Assembly (NCBI GenBank): GCA_027623615.1
Contig: JAQBVH010000181.1
Coordinates: forward strand, 1-6,742
DNA: 6,742 bases
Source of the DNA: Planctomycetota bacterium
GTDB lineage: Bacteria; Planctomycetota; UBA1135; GCA-002686595
Direction of reading: 5' to 3'
This document shows, piece after piece, positions 1 through 6,725 of this stretch; the stretch's first letter is position 1, and every line of letters begins with the position of its first letter. A program made the position numbers and the translations under genes. Below the pieces are notes generated by a model. That model was not told the DNA's origin, did no database searches, and saw only the letters and a program-made list of their open reading frames with translations.

Positions 1-1
1 G

Positions 2-406
2 GTGCAGCTGATGCGCATCCTGCCCGCCTTCGAGGAGCACGAGGTCGTGCTCGTCACCGTCAACCAGGGTGACCTCGACGCACACCCCGAGCACCGCGGC
101 CACGTCGTGCCCGACGCGACGCGCTGGAACAAGTTCAGGCTCGTGCAGCTCGCGCTGCAGCTCCTGTGGATCGTGCTGAGGGAGCGGCCCGCCTTCGTGG
201 TCACCACCGGCGCCGCGCCCGGCTTCCTCGCCCTGCGCCTCGCGAAGCTCTGCGGCAGCAAGACCGTCTGGATCGACAGCATCGCCAACGTGCAGGAGCT
301 CTCGCTGTCGGGCCGCAAGGCGGGCAAGTTCGCGGACCTGTGGCTGACCCAGTGGGAGCACCTCGCGCGCCCCGAGGGTCCGCGCTACATGGGAGCCGTG
401 CTATGA
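2..406 (+). CDS. Alg14/PssD-like glycosyltransferase subunit, 5' truncated
   Basis: This is the non-catalytic partner of a two-part glycosyltransferase. In the Alg13/Alg14 and rhizobial PssD/PssE families this subunit sits at the inner face of the membrane, binds the lipid acceptor and recruits the catalytic subunit. The visible 134 codons carry the family signature: TTGAAPG (residues 68-74 counted from position 2), WIDSIANVQELSLSGR (90-105) and LTQWEHLARPEGPRYMG (115-131). A hydrophobic stretch around 47-60 could lie against the membrane. The GTG at position 2 is almost certainly an internal Val, not a start: family members begin about a dozen residues earlier with a Gly-Gly-His nucleotide-sugar loop followed by a (W)VQL-like segment, which matches the VQL here. 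The gene therefore runs off the left edge. Its stop overlaps the start of the catalytic partner (ATGA at 403-406), so the two are translationally coupled. Family assignment is firm; the sugar and acceptor are unknown. Confidence 0.88.
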   Translation: MQLMRILPAFEEHEVVLVTVNQGDLDAHPEHRGHVVPDATRWNKFRLVQLALQLLWIVLRERPAFVVTTGAAPGFLALRLAKLCGSKTVWIDSIANVQELSLSGRKAGKFADLWLTQWEHLARPEGPRYMGAVL

Positions 407-903
407 GCAGGGTCTTCGTGACCGTAGGAGGACAGATGCCCTTCGACCGCCTGATCGGGCTCGTGGACCGGTGGGCGGCGCGGACCGAGCACGAGGTCTT
501 CGCGCAGACCGGTGCGGCGGGCATGCGGCCCGAGCACATGCCGTTCGCGCCGAGCCTCGCGCCGGCCGCGTATCGCGAGGCCTTCGCGGCGGCCGACCTG
601 ATCGTCGCCCACGCGGGCATGGGCACGATCCTGACCGCCCTGCAGATGGGCAAGCCGCTGCTCGTGCTCCCGCGCCACGCGGACCGGGGCGAGACGCGCA
701 ACGACCACCAGATCCACACGGCGCAGCACTTCGCCCAGCGCGAACTCGTGACCGCAGCGCTGACCGACGAGCAGCTGACCGCCGCCCTCGAGCGCATCGA
801 GGACCTCAGCGTGCCCCTGCTGCGCATCGGCGATCACGCCACCGACGAGCTGCTCGGAGGCCTCGGCGGCTGGCTGCGGGACAACGGGCGCCGCGCCGGA
901 TGA
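403..903 (+). CDS. Alg13/PssE-like catalytic glycosyltransferase subunit (GT28 C-terminal fold)
   Basis: This 166-residue protein is the catalytic, nucleotide-sugar-binding half of the split glycosyltransferase, resembling the C-terminal domain of GT28 enzymes such as MurG. Family markers are the N-terminal VFVTVGGQMPFDRL strand-loop (4-17), AHAGMGTI (69-76), and the donor-binding segment GKPLLVLPRHADRGETRNDHQ (83-103). The length is normal for a stand-alone Alg13/PssE. The ATG at 403 was chosen because it gives exactly this family N-terminus, overlaps the previous stop by four bases, and has a GGGAG ribosome-binding site at 391-395, seven bases upstream. A longer reading of the same frame from 166 lies inside the upstream gene and looks like low-complexity Arg/Ala sequence, so it is not real. 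By analogy it transfers a sugar from a UDP-sugar to a lipid-linked acceptor at the cytoplasmic membrane (GlcNAc in eukaryotic Alg13/14, glucuronate in rhizobial PssDE); which sugar applies here cannot be read from sequence. Confidence 0.9.
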   Translation: MSRVFVTVGGQMPFDRLIGLVDRWAARTEHEVFAQTGAAGMRPEHMPFAPSLAPAAYREAFAAADLIVAHAGMGTILTALQMGKPLLVLPRHADRGETRNDHQIHTAQHFAQRELVTAALTDEQLTAALERIEDLSVPLLRIGDHATDELLGGLGGWLRDNGRRAG

Positions 904-1835
904 GCACCGTCAGCATCCTCGTCGTCAGCTACAACACGCGTGAGCTGACCCTGGAGTGCCTGCGCTCGGTGTTCGCGCACACGCGCACCGACTTCGAGCT
1001 GATCGTGGTCGACAACGACTCCCAGGACGGCTCGGCCGACGCGATCGAGGCGGAGTTCGGCGCGCGAGTGCGCCTCATGCGCAGCGCGGAGAACCTCGGC
1101 TTCGCGGGCGGGAACAACCTGGCGGCCCGCCAGGCGCGCGGAGAGTTCGTGCTGCTGCTCAACCCGGACACCGAGCTGCGCTCCCCGGCGATCGACGCGC
1201 TGGTCGCCTACGCTCGCCAGGAGCGCCGCGCCGGGCTCTGGGGCGGTCGCACGACCTTCGCCGACGGCAGCCTGAACCCGGGCTCCTGCTGGTCGCGGCC
1301 GACGCCGTGGACGACCCTCTGCTACTCGCTCGGCCTGACACGCTCGCCGATCCTCAAGGGATTCTTCGACCCCGAGCGCCTGCCGACCTACGGGCGGGAT
1401 GAAGCGCGGGAGGTCGACGTGGTCTCGGGCTGCTTCCTCCTGCTCACGCGTGCGCTCTGGGAGGAGCTCGAGGGCTTCGACCTGCGCTTCCACATGTATG
1501 CCGAGGACGTGGACCTGTGCCTGCGTGCCCGGGTTCGCGGCGCTCGCCCGCGGGTCACGCCGACCGCGACGCTCGTGCACCACGGCGGCGCCTCGGAACG
1601 CGCTCCGGCGCAGAAGACGATCCGCCTGTTCCGCGCCAAGGTGCAGCTGTTCGACAAGCACTGGTCGCGCTCCGCCGCCGGCCTCGGAAGGCGGCTTCTC
1701 GTCCTGGGATCGGCCCTGCGCTGGCTCGCCTGCACGGTCCTCGTCAAGGCCCGCCTGGTACGCCCCGAGGCCGGCGCGAAGTGGCGCGAGGTGTACGCCA
1801 AGCGTGATGAGTGGACGCGCTCGGAAGCGGCCTGA
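900..1835 (+). CDS. GT2 family glycosyltransferase, rhamnosyltransferase (WbbL)-like
   Basis: This 311-residue inverting GT-A enzyme probably adds a sugar, possibly rhamnose, to a lipid-linked glycan on the cytoplasmic side. Motifs in order: SILVVSYN (5-12) opening the Rossmann-like fold; IVVDNDSQDGS (35-45) for the nucleotide; ENLGFAGGNN (64-73), typical of the WbbL-like subgroup; LNPDTEL (87-93), where Asn-Pro-Asp takes the place of the metal-binding DxD; VVSGCFLLLTR (174-184) at the acceptor side; and AEDVDLCLR (201-209) with the likely catalytic acid pair, followed by HHGG (227-230). A hydrophobic, Arg-flanked segment at about 264-287 may anchor the C-terminus to the membrane. ATG 900 was chosen because it overlaps the previous stop (ATGA) and starts the fold correctly. 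An extension upstream to 471 is an artefact of high GC. No strong Shine-Dalgarno is visible, so translation probably depends on coupling. It is the last gene of the glycosyltransferase group. Confidence 0.88.
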   Translation: MSTVSILVVSYNTRELTLECLRSVFAHTRTDFELIVVDNDSQDGSADAIEAEFGARVRLMRSAENLGFAGGNNLAARQARGEFVLLLNPDTELRSPAIDALVAYARQERRAGLWGGRTTFADGSLNPGSCWSRPTPWTTLCYSLGLTRSPILKGFFDPERLPTYGRDEAREVDVVSGCFLLLTRALWEELEGFDLRFHMYAEDVDLCLRARVRGARPRVTPTATLVHHGGASERAPAQKTIRLFRAKVQLFDKHWSRSAAGLGRRLLVLGSALRWLACTVLVKARLVRPEAGAKWREVYAKRDEWTRSEAA

Positions 1836-1888
1836 TTCGCGAGGCCCAGGGCCGCGGGAGAATCGTCGCGGGGGGCGACTGCTTGGGC

Positions 1889-1894
1889 TAGGGT
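1889..1894 (+). promoter_or_regulatory. Possible -10 element of the cytochrome/DUF1501 operon
   Basis: The hexamer TAGGGT (fits TAnnnT) ends 12 bases before the ATG at 1907, within the run TTGGGCTAGGGTGG. If it is a -10 box, transcription would start about five bases before the start codon, giving a nearly leaderless message. No TTGACA-like -35 is present at the usual 16-18 base spacing. Alternatively the GGGTGG at 1891-1896, ten bases from the ATG, is a weak ribosome-binding site on a longer transcript. The 71-bp gap here, against overlapping genes on both sides, supports a transcription boundary. Confidence 0.3.
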
Positions 1895-1906
1895 GGTCGC
1901 CGCACC

Positions 1907-4900
1907 ATGCGCACCTCCCGCCTGCTTCTCCCCCTGGTACTGGCCCTGCCCGTCTCGGCCCAGGCTGTCGACGACGCCTACTTCGAGCAGCAGGTCCTCC
2001 CGATCCTCGAGGCCCGCTGTTTCGAGTGCCACGGCCCGCGCGCCGACGTGAAGGCGGGGCTGCGGCTGACGTCCCTCGAGCGGGTGCATCGCGGCGGGGA
2101 CAGCGGCGCGTCGGTCGATCTCGAGCGCCCGCAGGCTTCACGCCTGCTGCGCATGCTGTCCTACGCCACCGAGTACGAGCGCATGCCGCCGGAGGGCAAG
2201 CTGCCGGACGCCGAGCTCGCCGTGCTGACCGCCTGGATCAAGGCCGGCGCGCCCTGGAGCGCGAACGTCACGATCGAGGTCGAGCAGGAGCACGAGGTCA
2301 AGCGCCTGACCAAGGGCGACGGGCTCGAGGGCTGGGCCTATCAGCCGGTCGTGCGACCGGAGAGGCCGCCGTACGGCGCGGCGGAGTGGACCCGCAGCCC
2401 GCTCGACGAGTTCATCGTCAGTAGGCTCGAAGCCGCGGGACTCGGACCCGCCCCCGAGGCCGACAAACGCACGCTCCTGCGCCGCGTCACGTATGACCTG
2501 ACCGGCCTGCCCCCCACGGAGGAGGAGCTCGCCGCCTTCCTGGCGGACACCGACCACCGCGCCTTCGAGCGGGTCGTCGAGCGCCTGCTGGCCTCTCCCG
2601 GCTACGGCATCCGCTGGGGTCGCCACTGGCTCGACCTGATGCGCTACGCGGAGACGAACGGCTACGAGCGTGACTCGAACAAGCCGTTCATCTACCGCTA
2701 CCGCGACTACGTCATCGACGCGTTCAACGCAGACAAGCCCTACGACCGCTTCCTGATCGAGCAGCTCGCCGGTGACGAGCTGCCCGACGCGAACACCGAG
2801 TCGATCATCGCGACGGGCTACAACCGGTTGATGGTCTGGGACGACGAGCCCGGCAACGGCCGGCTGCAAGCGCGCTACGACATCCTCGACGACCTCGTGC
2901 GCTCGACCTCGGAGGGCATGCTCGGCATGACCCTCGGCTGCGCGCGCTGCCACGACCACAAGGGCGACGACCTCAGCGCGGTCGACTACTACTCGTTCAT
3001 GGCCTTCTTCGAGGGCCTGGAGGACATCCGCGCCAGCGGCAACCTGGTGGACGTCTCCACGCCCGAGGAGCAGCGCGAGCTCGAGGCAGCCGTCAGCGCG
3101 TATCACGCGCGCATGGACGAGCTCAACGAGGGCATCGCGGCGATCGAGCAGGACTTTCGCCGCAAGGCGCTGACCGGCGGCGTCGCGTCCGGGCTCTCGG
3201 ACCTGAAGTACCGCTTCTATCGGGACAGCTGGAGCGAGATCCCCGACTTCGACATGCTGCTGCCCGAGGACGAGGGCGAGCTCCCCTCTGGCCTGTTCGA
3301 TCTGTCCCCCGCCACGCGCAACGAGGCCTTCGGGTTCGTGTTCGAGGGACGCCTGAGCGTGCCGGTCACGGGCACCTACCGCTTCACCCTCGACTCGGAC
3401 GACGGGTCGCGCCTCTACCTCGACGGCGAGGCCGTGGTCGAGCGTGACGGGCATCATCCCCTCGGCGAACCGCAGACCGTCGAGCTCGAGCTGACCGCCG
3501 GCAGCCACCCGATCCGCCTCGACTACATCCAGGGCGGCGGCGGCTTCGCCCTGGTGCTGGACTGGGAGCCGGTCGGCGCCGACGTGTGGCTGTACACCGA
3601 GGCCGACCCCGGGCCGGGCTGGGAGGGGGAAGCCTTCGACGCCAGCGCCTGGAACGAAGGCCCCGGCGGCTTCGGACCCGGCGGCGGCACGGAGTGGTCG
3701 ACCCCGGGCATTTGGCTTCGACGCACGTTCGAGTGGGACGGCCAGAACGCGGCCGACCTGGCCCTGCTTGTCAAGCACGACGAAGACGTCGAGGTCTTCC
3801 TGAACGGCGTGCGCGCCTTGCGCAAGGGCGGCTACCAGAACCACTACTCGGTCGAGCCCGTGAGCGCAGAGGCCCGCGCGGCCGTGCGCCAGGGCAGCAA
3901 CGTGATCGCCGTGCACTGCCGCCAGACGACGGGCGGGCAGTTCTGTCACGTGCGACCGATCCACGAGTCGGACACCCTGGGCAACAAGCTCGAGGACCTC
4001 GTCAAGGGACGCCGCTCCCTGTCGGCCTCCTCGGCGCCCGACCAGGAGCAGGACATCGCGCGCCAGATCGAGCGCGACGGCGAGAGGCACCTGGGCAAGG
4101 AGGAGTTCGAGCGCTGGCGCGAGTTGCGCAAGCAACGCGACCAGCACCGCCGCCGCGGCGTGCCCCGGGCCTCGAACATGGCCAACGCAGCCACCCCGCG
4201 CACACCGCATCCGCCCCAGATGCACGTCCACGTGCGCGGCAGCGTGCACGTCCAGGGCAAGCCGGTCGAGCCGGCGTTCCCGGCAACGCTGGGCTTCCCG
4301 ACGCCCGACCTGGGCCCGCTGCCCGAGGGCGCGCGCAGCTCCGGTCGCCGCCTGGCCCTCGCGCGGTGGATCGCGAGCGAGGACAACCCGCTCACCGCGC
4401 GGGTGATGGTCAACCGCATCTGGCAGCACCACTTCGGGCGGGGCATCGTGCCCTCGACCAGTGACTTCGGCGAGCTCGGCGAGCGACCGACCCACCCGGA
4501 CCTGCTCGACTGGCTGGCGGTGGAGTTCATGGAGAGCGGTTGGAGCATCAAGCACATGCACCGGGTCATGCTGCTCAGCTCCACCTACCGCATGGCCTAT
4601 CGCCCCGGGGACGCCACCACGGCGAACGTCGACCCGAACAACGACCTGCTCTGGCGCACGCGCATGCGGCGCCTCTCGGCCGAAGAGGTGCGCGACTCGG
4701 TCTTGTGGCTGACCGGCAAGCTCAACCCCCAGATGGGCGGCGAGAGCTTCTTCTCGCTGGTCTCCGAGGAGGCACGCGCGACGTCCTCGCAGCCGGGCAA
4801 CGTCTGGGGCAACTCCTCCGAGGAGCAGCGCCTGCGGCGCAGCGTCTACATCAAGGTCAAGCGCTCCCTGGGCACGCCCCTGCTCCAGGCCTTCGACCAG

Positions 4901-5224
4901 GCGGACACGGACAACCCCTGCCCCGAGCGCTTCACGACCACCCAGCCCGGCCAGGCCCTGGCCCTGCTCAATGGTGAGTTCAGCCAGGTGCGCAGCGCGG
5001 ACGTGGCCAGGCGTCTCGAGGAGGAGCTGCCGGGCGACCTGCGCGGTCAGCTCACGCGCCTGCTCGAGCTGGCCCTCTCCCGCCCCGCTGACGACGCCCA
5101 CCTGGCGGAGCTGGCCGACTTCCACCGGGAGCTGCGCGAGGACCATGGCCTCGACGCCCAGCGCGCCCTGGCCAACTGCTGCCTGCTCGTGATCAACCTC
5201 AACGAGTTCGTCTACCTCGACTGA
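1907..5224 (+). CDS. Exported PSCyt1-PSCyt2-PA14-beta-sandwich-PSD1 multidomain cytochrome-like protein
   Basis: This 1105-residue protein belongs to the planctomycete cytochrome-like family (DUF1549/DUF1553). A Sec-type signal peptide (hydrophobic about 6-16, likely cleavage after AQA at 18-20) sends it outside the cytoplasm. The PSCyt1 cytochrome-c-like domain (about 24-117) has a heme-attachment motif CFECH (38-42) and a likely Met ligand in RMPP (M93). PSCyt2/DUF1549 (about 163-375) contains the fold marker DLTGLPPT (197-204), the segment HWLDLMRYAETNGYERD (240-256) and a second CxxCH in GCARCHDHK (344-352). A PA14 domain follows (about 433-555; DSDDGSRLYLDG at 496-507), then a second beta-sandwich (about 559-690; HDEDVEVFLNGV at 624-635) resembling sugar-binding domains of GH2-type enzymes. 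After an Arg/His-rich linker (about 735-790) comes PSD1/DUF1553 (about 812-1105; NPLTARVMVNRIWQHHFG at 827-844, ending NEFVYLD). Start 1907 gives the signal peptide. The stop shares a base with the next gene. The function is unproven; a surface polysaccharide-related redox role is inferred. Confidence 0.93.
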   Translation: MRTSRLLLPLVLALPVSAQAVDDAYFEQQVLPILEARCFECHGPRADVKAGLRLTSLERVHRGGDSGASVDLERPQASRLLRMLSYATEYERMPPEGKLPDAELAVLTAWIKAGAPWSANVTIEVEQEHEVKRLTKGDGLEGWAYQPVVRPERPPYGAAEWTRSPLDEFIVSRLEAAGLGPAPEADKRTLLRRVTYDLTGLPPTEEELAAFLADTDHRAFERVVERLLASPGYGIRWGRHWLDLMRYAETNGYERDSNKPFIYRYRDYVIDAFNADKPYDRFLIEQLAGDELPDANTESIIATGYNRLMVWDDEPGNGRLQARYDILDDLVRSTSEGMLGMTLGCARCHDHKGDDLSAVDYYSFMAFFEGLEDIRASGNLVDVSTPEEQRELEAAVSAYHARMDELNEGIAAIEQDFRRKALTGGVASGLSDLKYRFYRDSWSEIPDFDMLLPEDEGELPSGLFDLSPATRNEAFGFVFEGRLSVPVTGTYRFTLDSDDGSRLYLDGEAVVERDGHHPLGEPQTVELELTAGSHPIRLDYIQGGGGFALVLDWEPVGADVWLYTEADPGPGWEGEAFDASAWNEGPGGFGPGGGTEWSTPGIWLRRTFEWDGQNAADLALLVKHDEDVEVFLNGVRALRKGGYQNHYSVEPVSAEARAAVRQGSNVIAVHCRQTTGGQFCHVRPIHESDTLGNKLEDLVKGRRSLSASSAPDQEQDIARQIERDGERHLGKEEFERWRELRKQRDQHRRRGVPRASNMANAATPRTPHPPQMHVHVRGSVHVQGKPVEPAFPATLGFPTPDLGPLPEGARSSGRRLALARWIASEDNPLTARVMVNRIWQHHFGRGIVPSTSDFGELGERPTHPDLLDWLAVEFMESGWSIKHMHRVMLLSSTYRMAYRPGDATTANVDPNNDLLWRTRMRRLSAEEVRDSVLWLTGKLNPQMGGESFFSLVSEEARATSSQPGNVWGNSSEEQRLRRSVYIKVKRSLGTPLLQAFDQADTDNPCPERFTTTQPGQALALLNGEFSQVRSADVARRLEEELPGDLRGQLTRLLELALSRPADDAHLAELADFHRELREDHGLDAQRALANCCLLVINLNEFVYLD

Positions 5225-6645
5225 TGCACAAGAGCACCACACGCCGCGACGTCCTGCGCTCCTCGGGCGCCCTCGCCTCCCTCTCCCTTGCCGGTCCGCT
5301 GGCCGCGACGCCCGGACTGCGGGTGGACGACTACGTCGGCCCGATGACCGCGCGCCAGCCGCACCTGCCGGGCAAGGCCAAGTCGGTCATCTTCCTGTTC
5401 ATGTACGGGGGCCCGAGCCACGTCGACACCTTCGACTACAAGCCGGACCTCTACCCCCTCGACGGCAAGACGATCGACGTCAAGACCCGCGGCCGCGGCG
5501 GCGCCAAGAACCAGGGCCGCGTCGTCGGACCCAAGTGGTCGTTCCAGCCCTACGGCGAGTGCGGCAAGTACGTCAGCCAGCTGTTCCCGAACGTCGCGCA
5601 GCACGTGGACAAGATGTGCTTCGTGCACTCGATGTACGCGGACTCGCCGATCCACGGTTCGGCGATGCTGATGATGAACTCGGGCAGCCTGCTCAGCGGG
5701 CGTCCGAGCATGGGTTCCTGGGTGACCTACGGCCTGGGGACGCAGAACCAGGACCTGCCCGGCTACGTGGTCATGCTCGACCCGAGCGGCGGGCCGATCT
5801 CGGGCGCGAAGAACTGGACCTCGGGCTACATGCCGGCGGCCTACCAGGGCGTGGTCGTGCGCACGACCGGCAACCCGGTCTTCGACCTGCACCCCACCGG
5901 CGACACGACCCGCGCGATGCAGCGCCGCATGCTGGACCGGCTGCGCGACCTGAACGACGAGCACCTGCGGCGGCACGCGGACAACACCGAGCTCCAGGCG
6001 CGCATCGCGAGCTACGAGCTGGGCTACCGGTTGCAGGAGACCGCGCCCGAGGCCTTCGACGTGATGAGCGAGTCCGAACAGACGCGCAGCATGTACGGGC
6101 TCGAGCAGGAGCGCACCTTCGACTTCGGTCGCAAGTGCCTCATCTCACGGCGCATGGTCGAGCGCGGCGTGCGCTTCATCCAGGTCTACTCCGGCGGCCA
6201 CCACAACGACAACAACTGGGACGCGCACGGCGACCTGGTGATCAACCACGAGCGTCACGCGGGCAACACGGACAAGCCCATCGCGGGCTTGCTCGCGGAC
6301 CTCGAGCGCACGGGTCTGCTCGACGAGACCCTGGTCGTCTGGACCGGCGAGTTCGGTCGCCAGCCCACCGCCGAGTACGCCAAGGGCACGGGCCGCGACC
6401 ACAACTCCTACGGCTTCACCCTCTGGATGGCCGGCGCCGGCATCAAGGGCGGCATTTCGATCGGCCAGACCGACGAGCTCGGCAGCGCCGCGGTGGTCGA
6501 CCGCTACCACGTCAAGAACCTGCACGCGACGATCCTGCACACCCTCGGCTTCGACCCCAACGGCCTGACCTACCGCCACGCGGGCCTCGAGCAGCGCCTG
6601 GTGGGAGTCGAGGGCGCCGAGCCCTTCAAGAACGTGCTCTCCTAG
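5224..6645 (+). CDS. DUF1501 family protein, Tat-exported, alkaline phosphatase/sulfatase-like fold
   Basis: This 473-residue protein is the usual genetic partner of PSCyt1/PSCyt2/PSD1 proteins. The N-terminus has a twin-arginine motif TRRDVLR (6-12) before a mildly hydrophobic Ala/Leu segment (about 14-28), so it is probably folded, perhaps with metal, before export. DUF1501 is placed in the alkaline phosphatase/sulfatase superfamily, and candidate metal-site segments are visible: YGGPSHVDTFD (61-71, Asp68), SPIHGSAML (141-149), NNWDAHGD (330-337), WTGEFGRQP (373-381) and GRDHNSYGF (390-398, Asp392/His393), plus His429. The segment KNWTSGYMPAAYQG (196-209) is also typical. The length is normal and the C-terminus (RHAGLEQRLVGVEG, 451-464) is intact. 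The start codon overlaps the previous stop by one base (TGATG, 5222-5226) with no clear Shine-Dalgarno, indicating translational coupling. Many DUF1501 proteins are annotated as sulfatase-like, but the activity is not established and the standard sulfatase CxPxR motif is absent. Confidence 0.93.
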   Translation: MHKSTTRRDVLRSSGALASLSLAGPLAATPGLRVDDYVGPMTARQPHLPGKAKSVIFLFMYGGPSHVDTFDYKPDLYPLDGKTIDVKTRGRGGAKNQGRVVGPKWSFQPYGECGKYVSQLFPNVAQHVDKMCFVHSMYADSPIHGSAMLMMNSGSLLSGRPSMGSWVTYGLGTQNQDLPGYVVMLDPSGGPISGAKNWTSGYMPAAYQGVVVRTTGNPVFDLHPTGDTTRAMQRRMLDRLRDLNDEHLRRHADNTELQARIASYELGYRLQETAPEAFDVMSESEQTRSMYGLEQERTFDFGRKCLISRRMVERGVRFIQVYSGGHHNDNNWDAHGDLVINHERHAGNTDKPIAGLLADLERTGLLDETLVVWTGEFGRQPTAEYAKGTGRDHNSYGFTLWMAGAGIKGGISIGQTDELGSAAVVDRYHVKNLHATILHTLGFDPNGLTYRHAGLEQRLVGVEGAEPFKNVLS

Positions 6646-6672
6646 AGTTTGCGCCACAGGTGCAAGCTCCGC

Positions 6673-6696
6673 GCGTCGCACCGTCAGGTGCGGCGC
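6673..6696 (+). terminator. Strong hairpin 28 bases after the DUF1501 stop, probable transcription end
   Basis: A 10-bp stem (6673-6682 with 6687-6696, one T-G wobble at 6676/6693) closes a GTCA loop. The inner six pairs are perfect (CGCACC/GGTGCG). Its place just after the last gene of the operon suggests a terminator. No T-run follows on the + strand (CCAGAAACC comes next), so it would be a non-canonical hairpin terminator, an RNA 3'-end stabiliser, or part of a Rho-dependent end. Confidence 0.45.
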
Positions 6697-6710
6697 CCAG
6701 AAACCTTCAC

Positions 6711-6725
6711 GCCTCCGAAGGAGGC
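6711..6725. other. Second short inverted repeat near the right edge
   Basis: GCCTCC and GGAGGC form a perfect 6-bp stem around a GAA loop. On the - strand the hairpin is followed by GTGAAGGTTTCT, which contains a short T-run, so it could serve as the terminator of a convergent gene to the right. The same bases allow an alternative 5-bp hairpin, CCTTC (6704-6708) with GAAGG (6717-6721). The AGGAGG within it lies only one base before an ATG at 6726, too close for a normal ribosome-binding site. Confidence 0.35.

Noticed and set aside
1834..1864. GATTC/GAATC inverted repeat after the GT2 stop as a terminator
   Set aside because: The outer arm has only five pairs, the interior pairs poorly and no T-run follows, so it is not convincing.
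834..2141. A 435-codon open frame on the - strand across the GT2 gene and the gap
   Set aside because: The translation is low-complexity Arg/Ala/Gly/Pro-rich without family motifs, and it crosses the boundary between two clear + strand genes.
3929..3949. Cys671 and Cys680-His681 in the second beta-sandwich as a third heme site
   Set aside because: The spacing CRQTTGGQFCH does not fit CxxCH, and the position matches a beta-strand of the sugar-binding-like domain.
2138..5242. A 1034-codon open frame on the - strand opposite the cytochrome gene
   Set aside because: The translation is repetitive Val/Ala/Leu/Arg/Gly-rich with no recognisable domain, while the + strand frame has a continuous set of known domains. 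Very high GC at third positions leaves antisense frames open.
5212..5976. A 254-codon open frame on the - strand inside the DUF1501 gene
   Set aside because: The composition is shadow-like (His/Arg/Val/Ala-rich) and has no motifs; the + strand gene is intact and full length.
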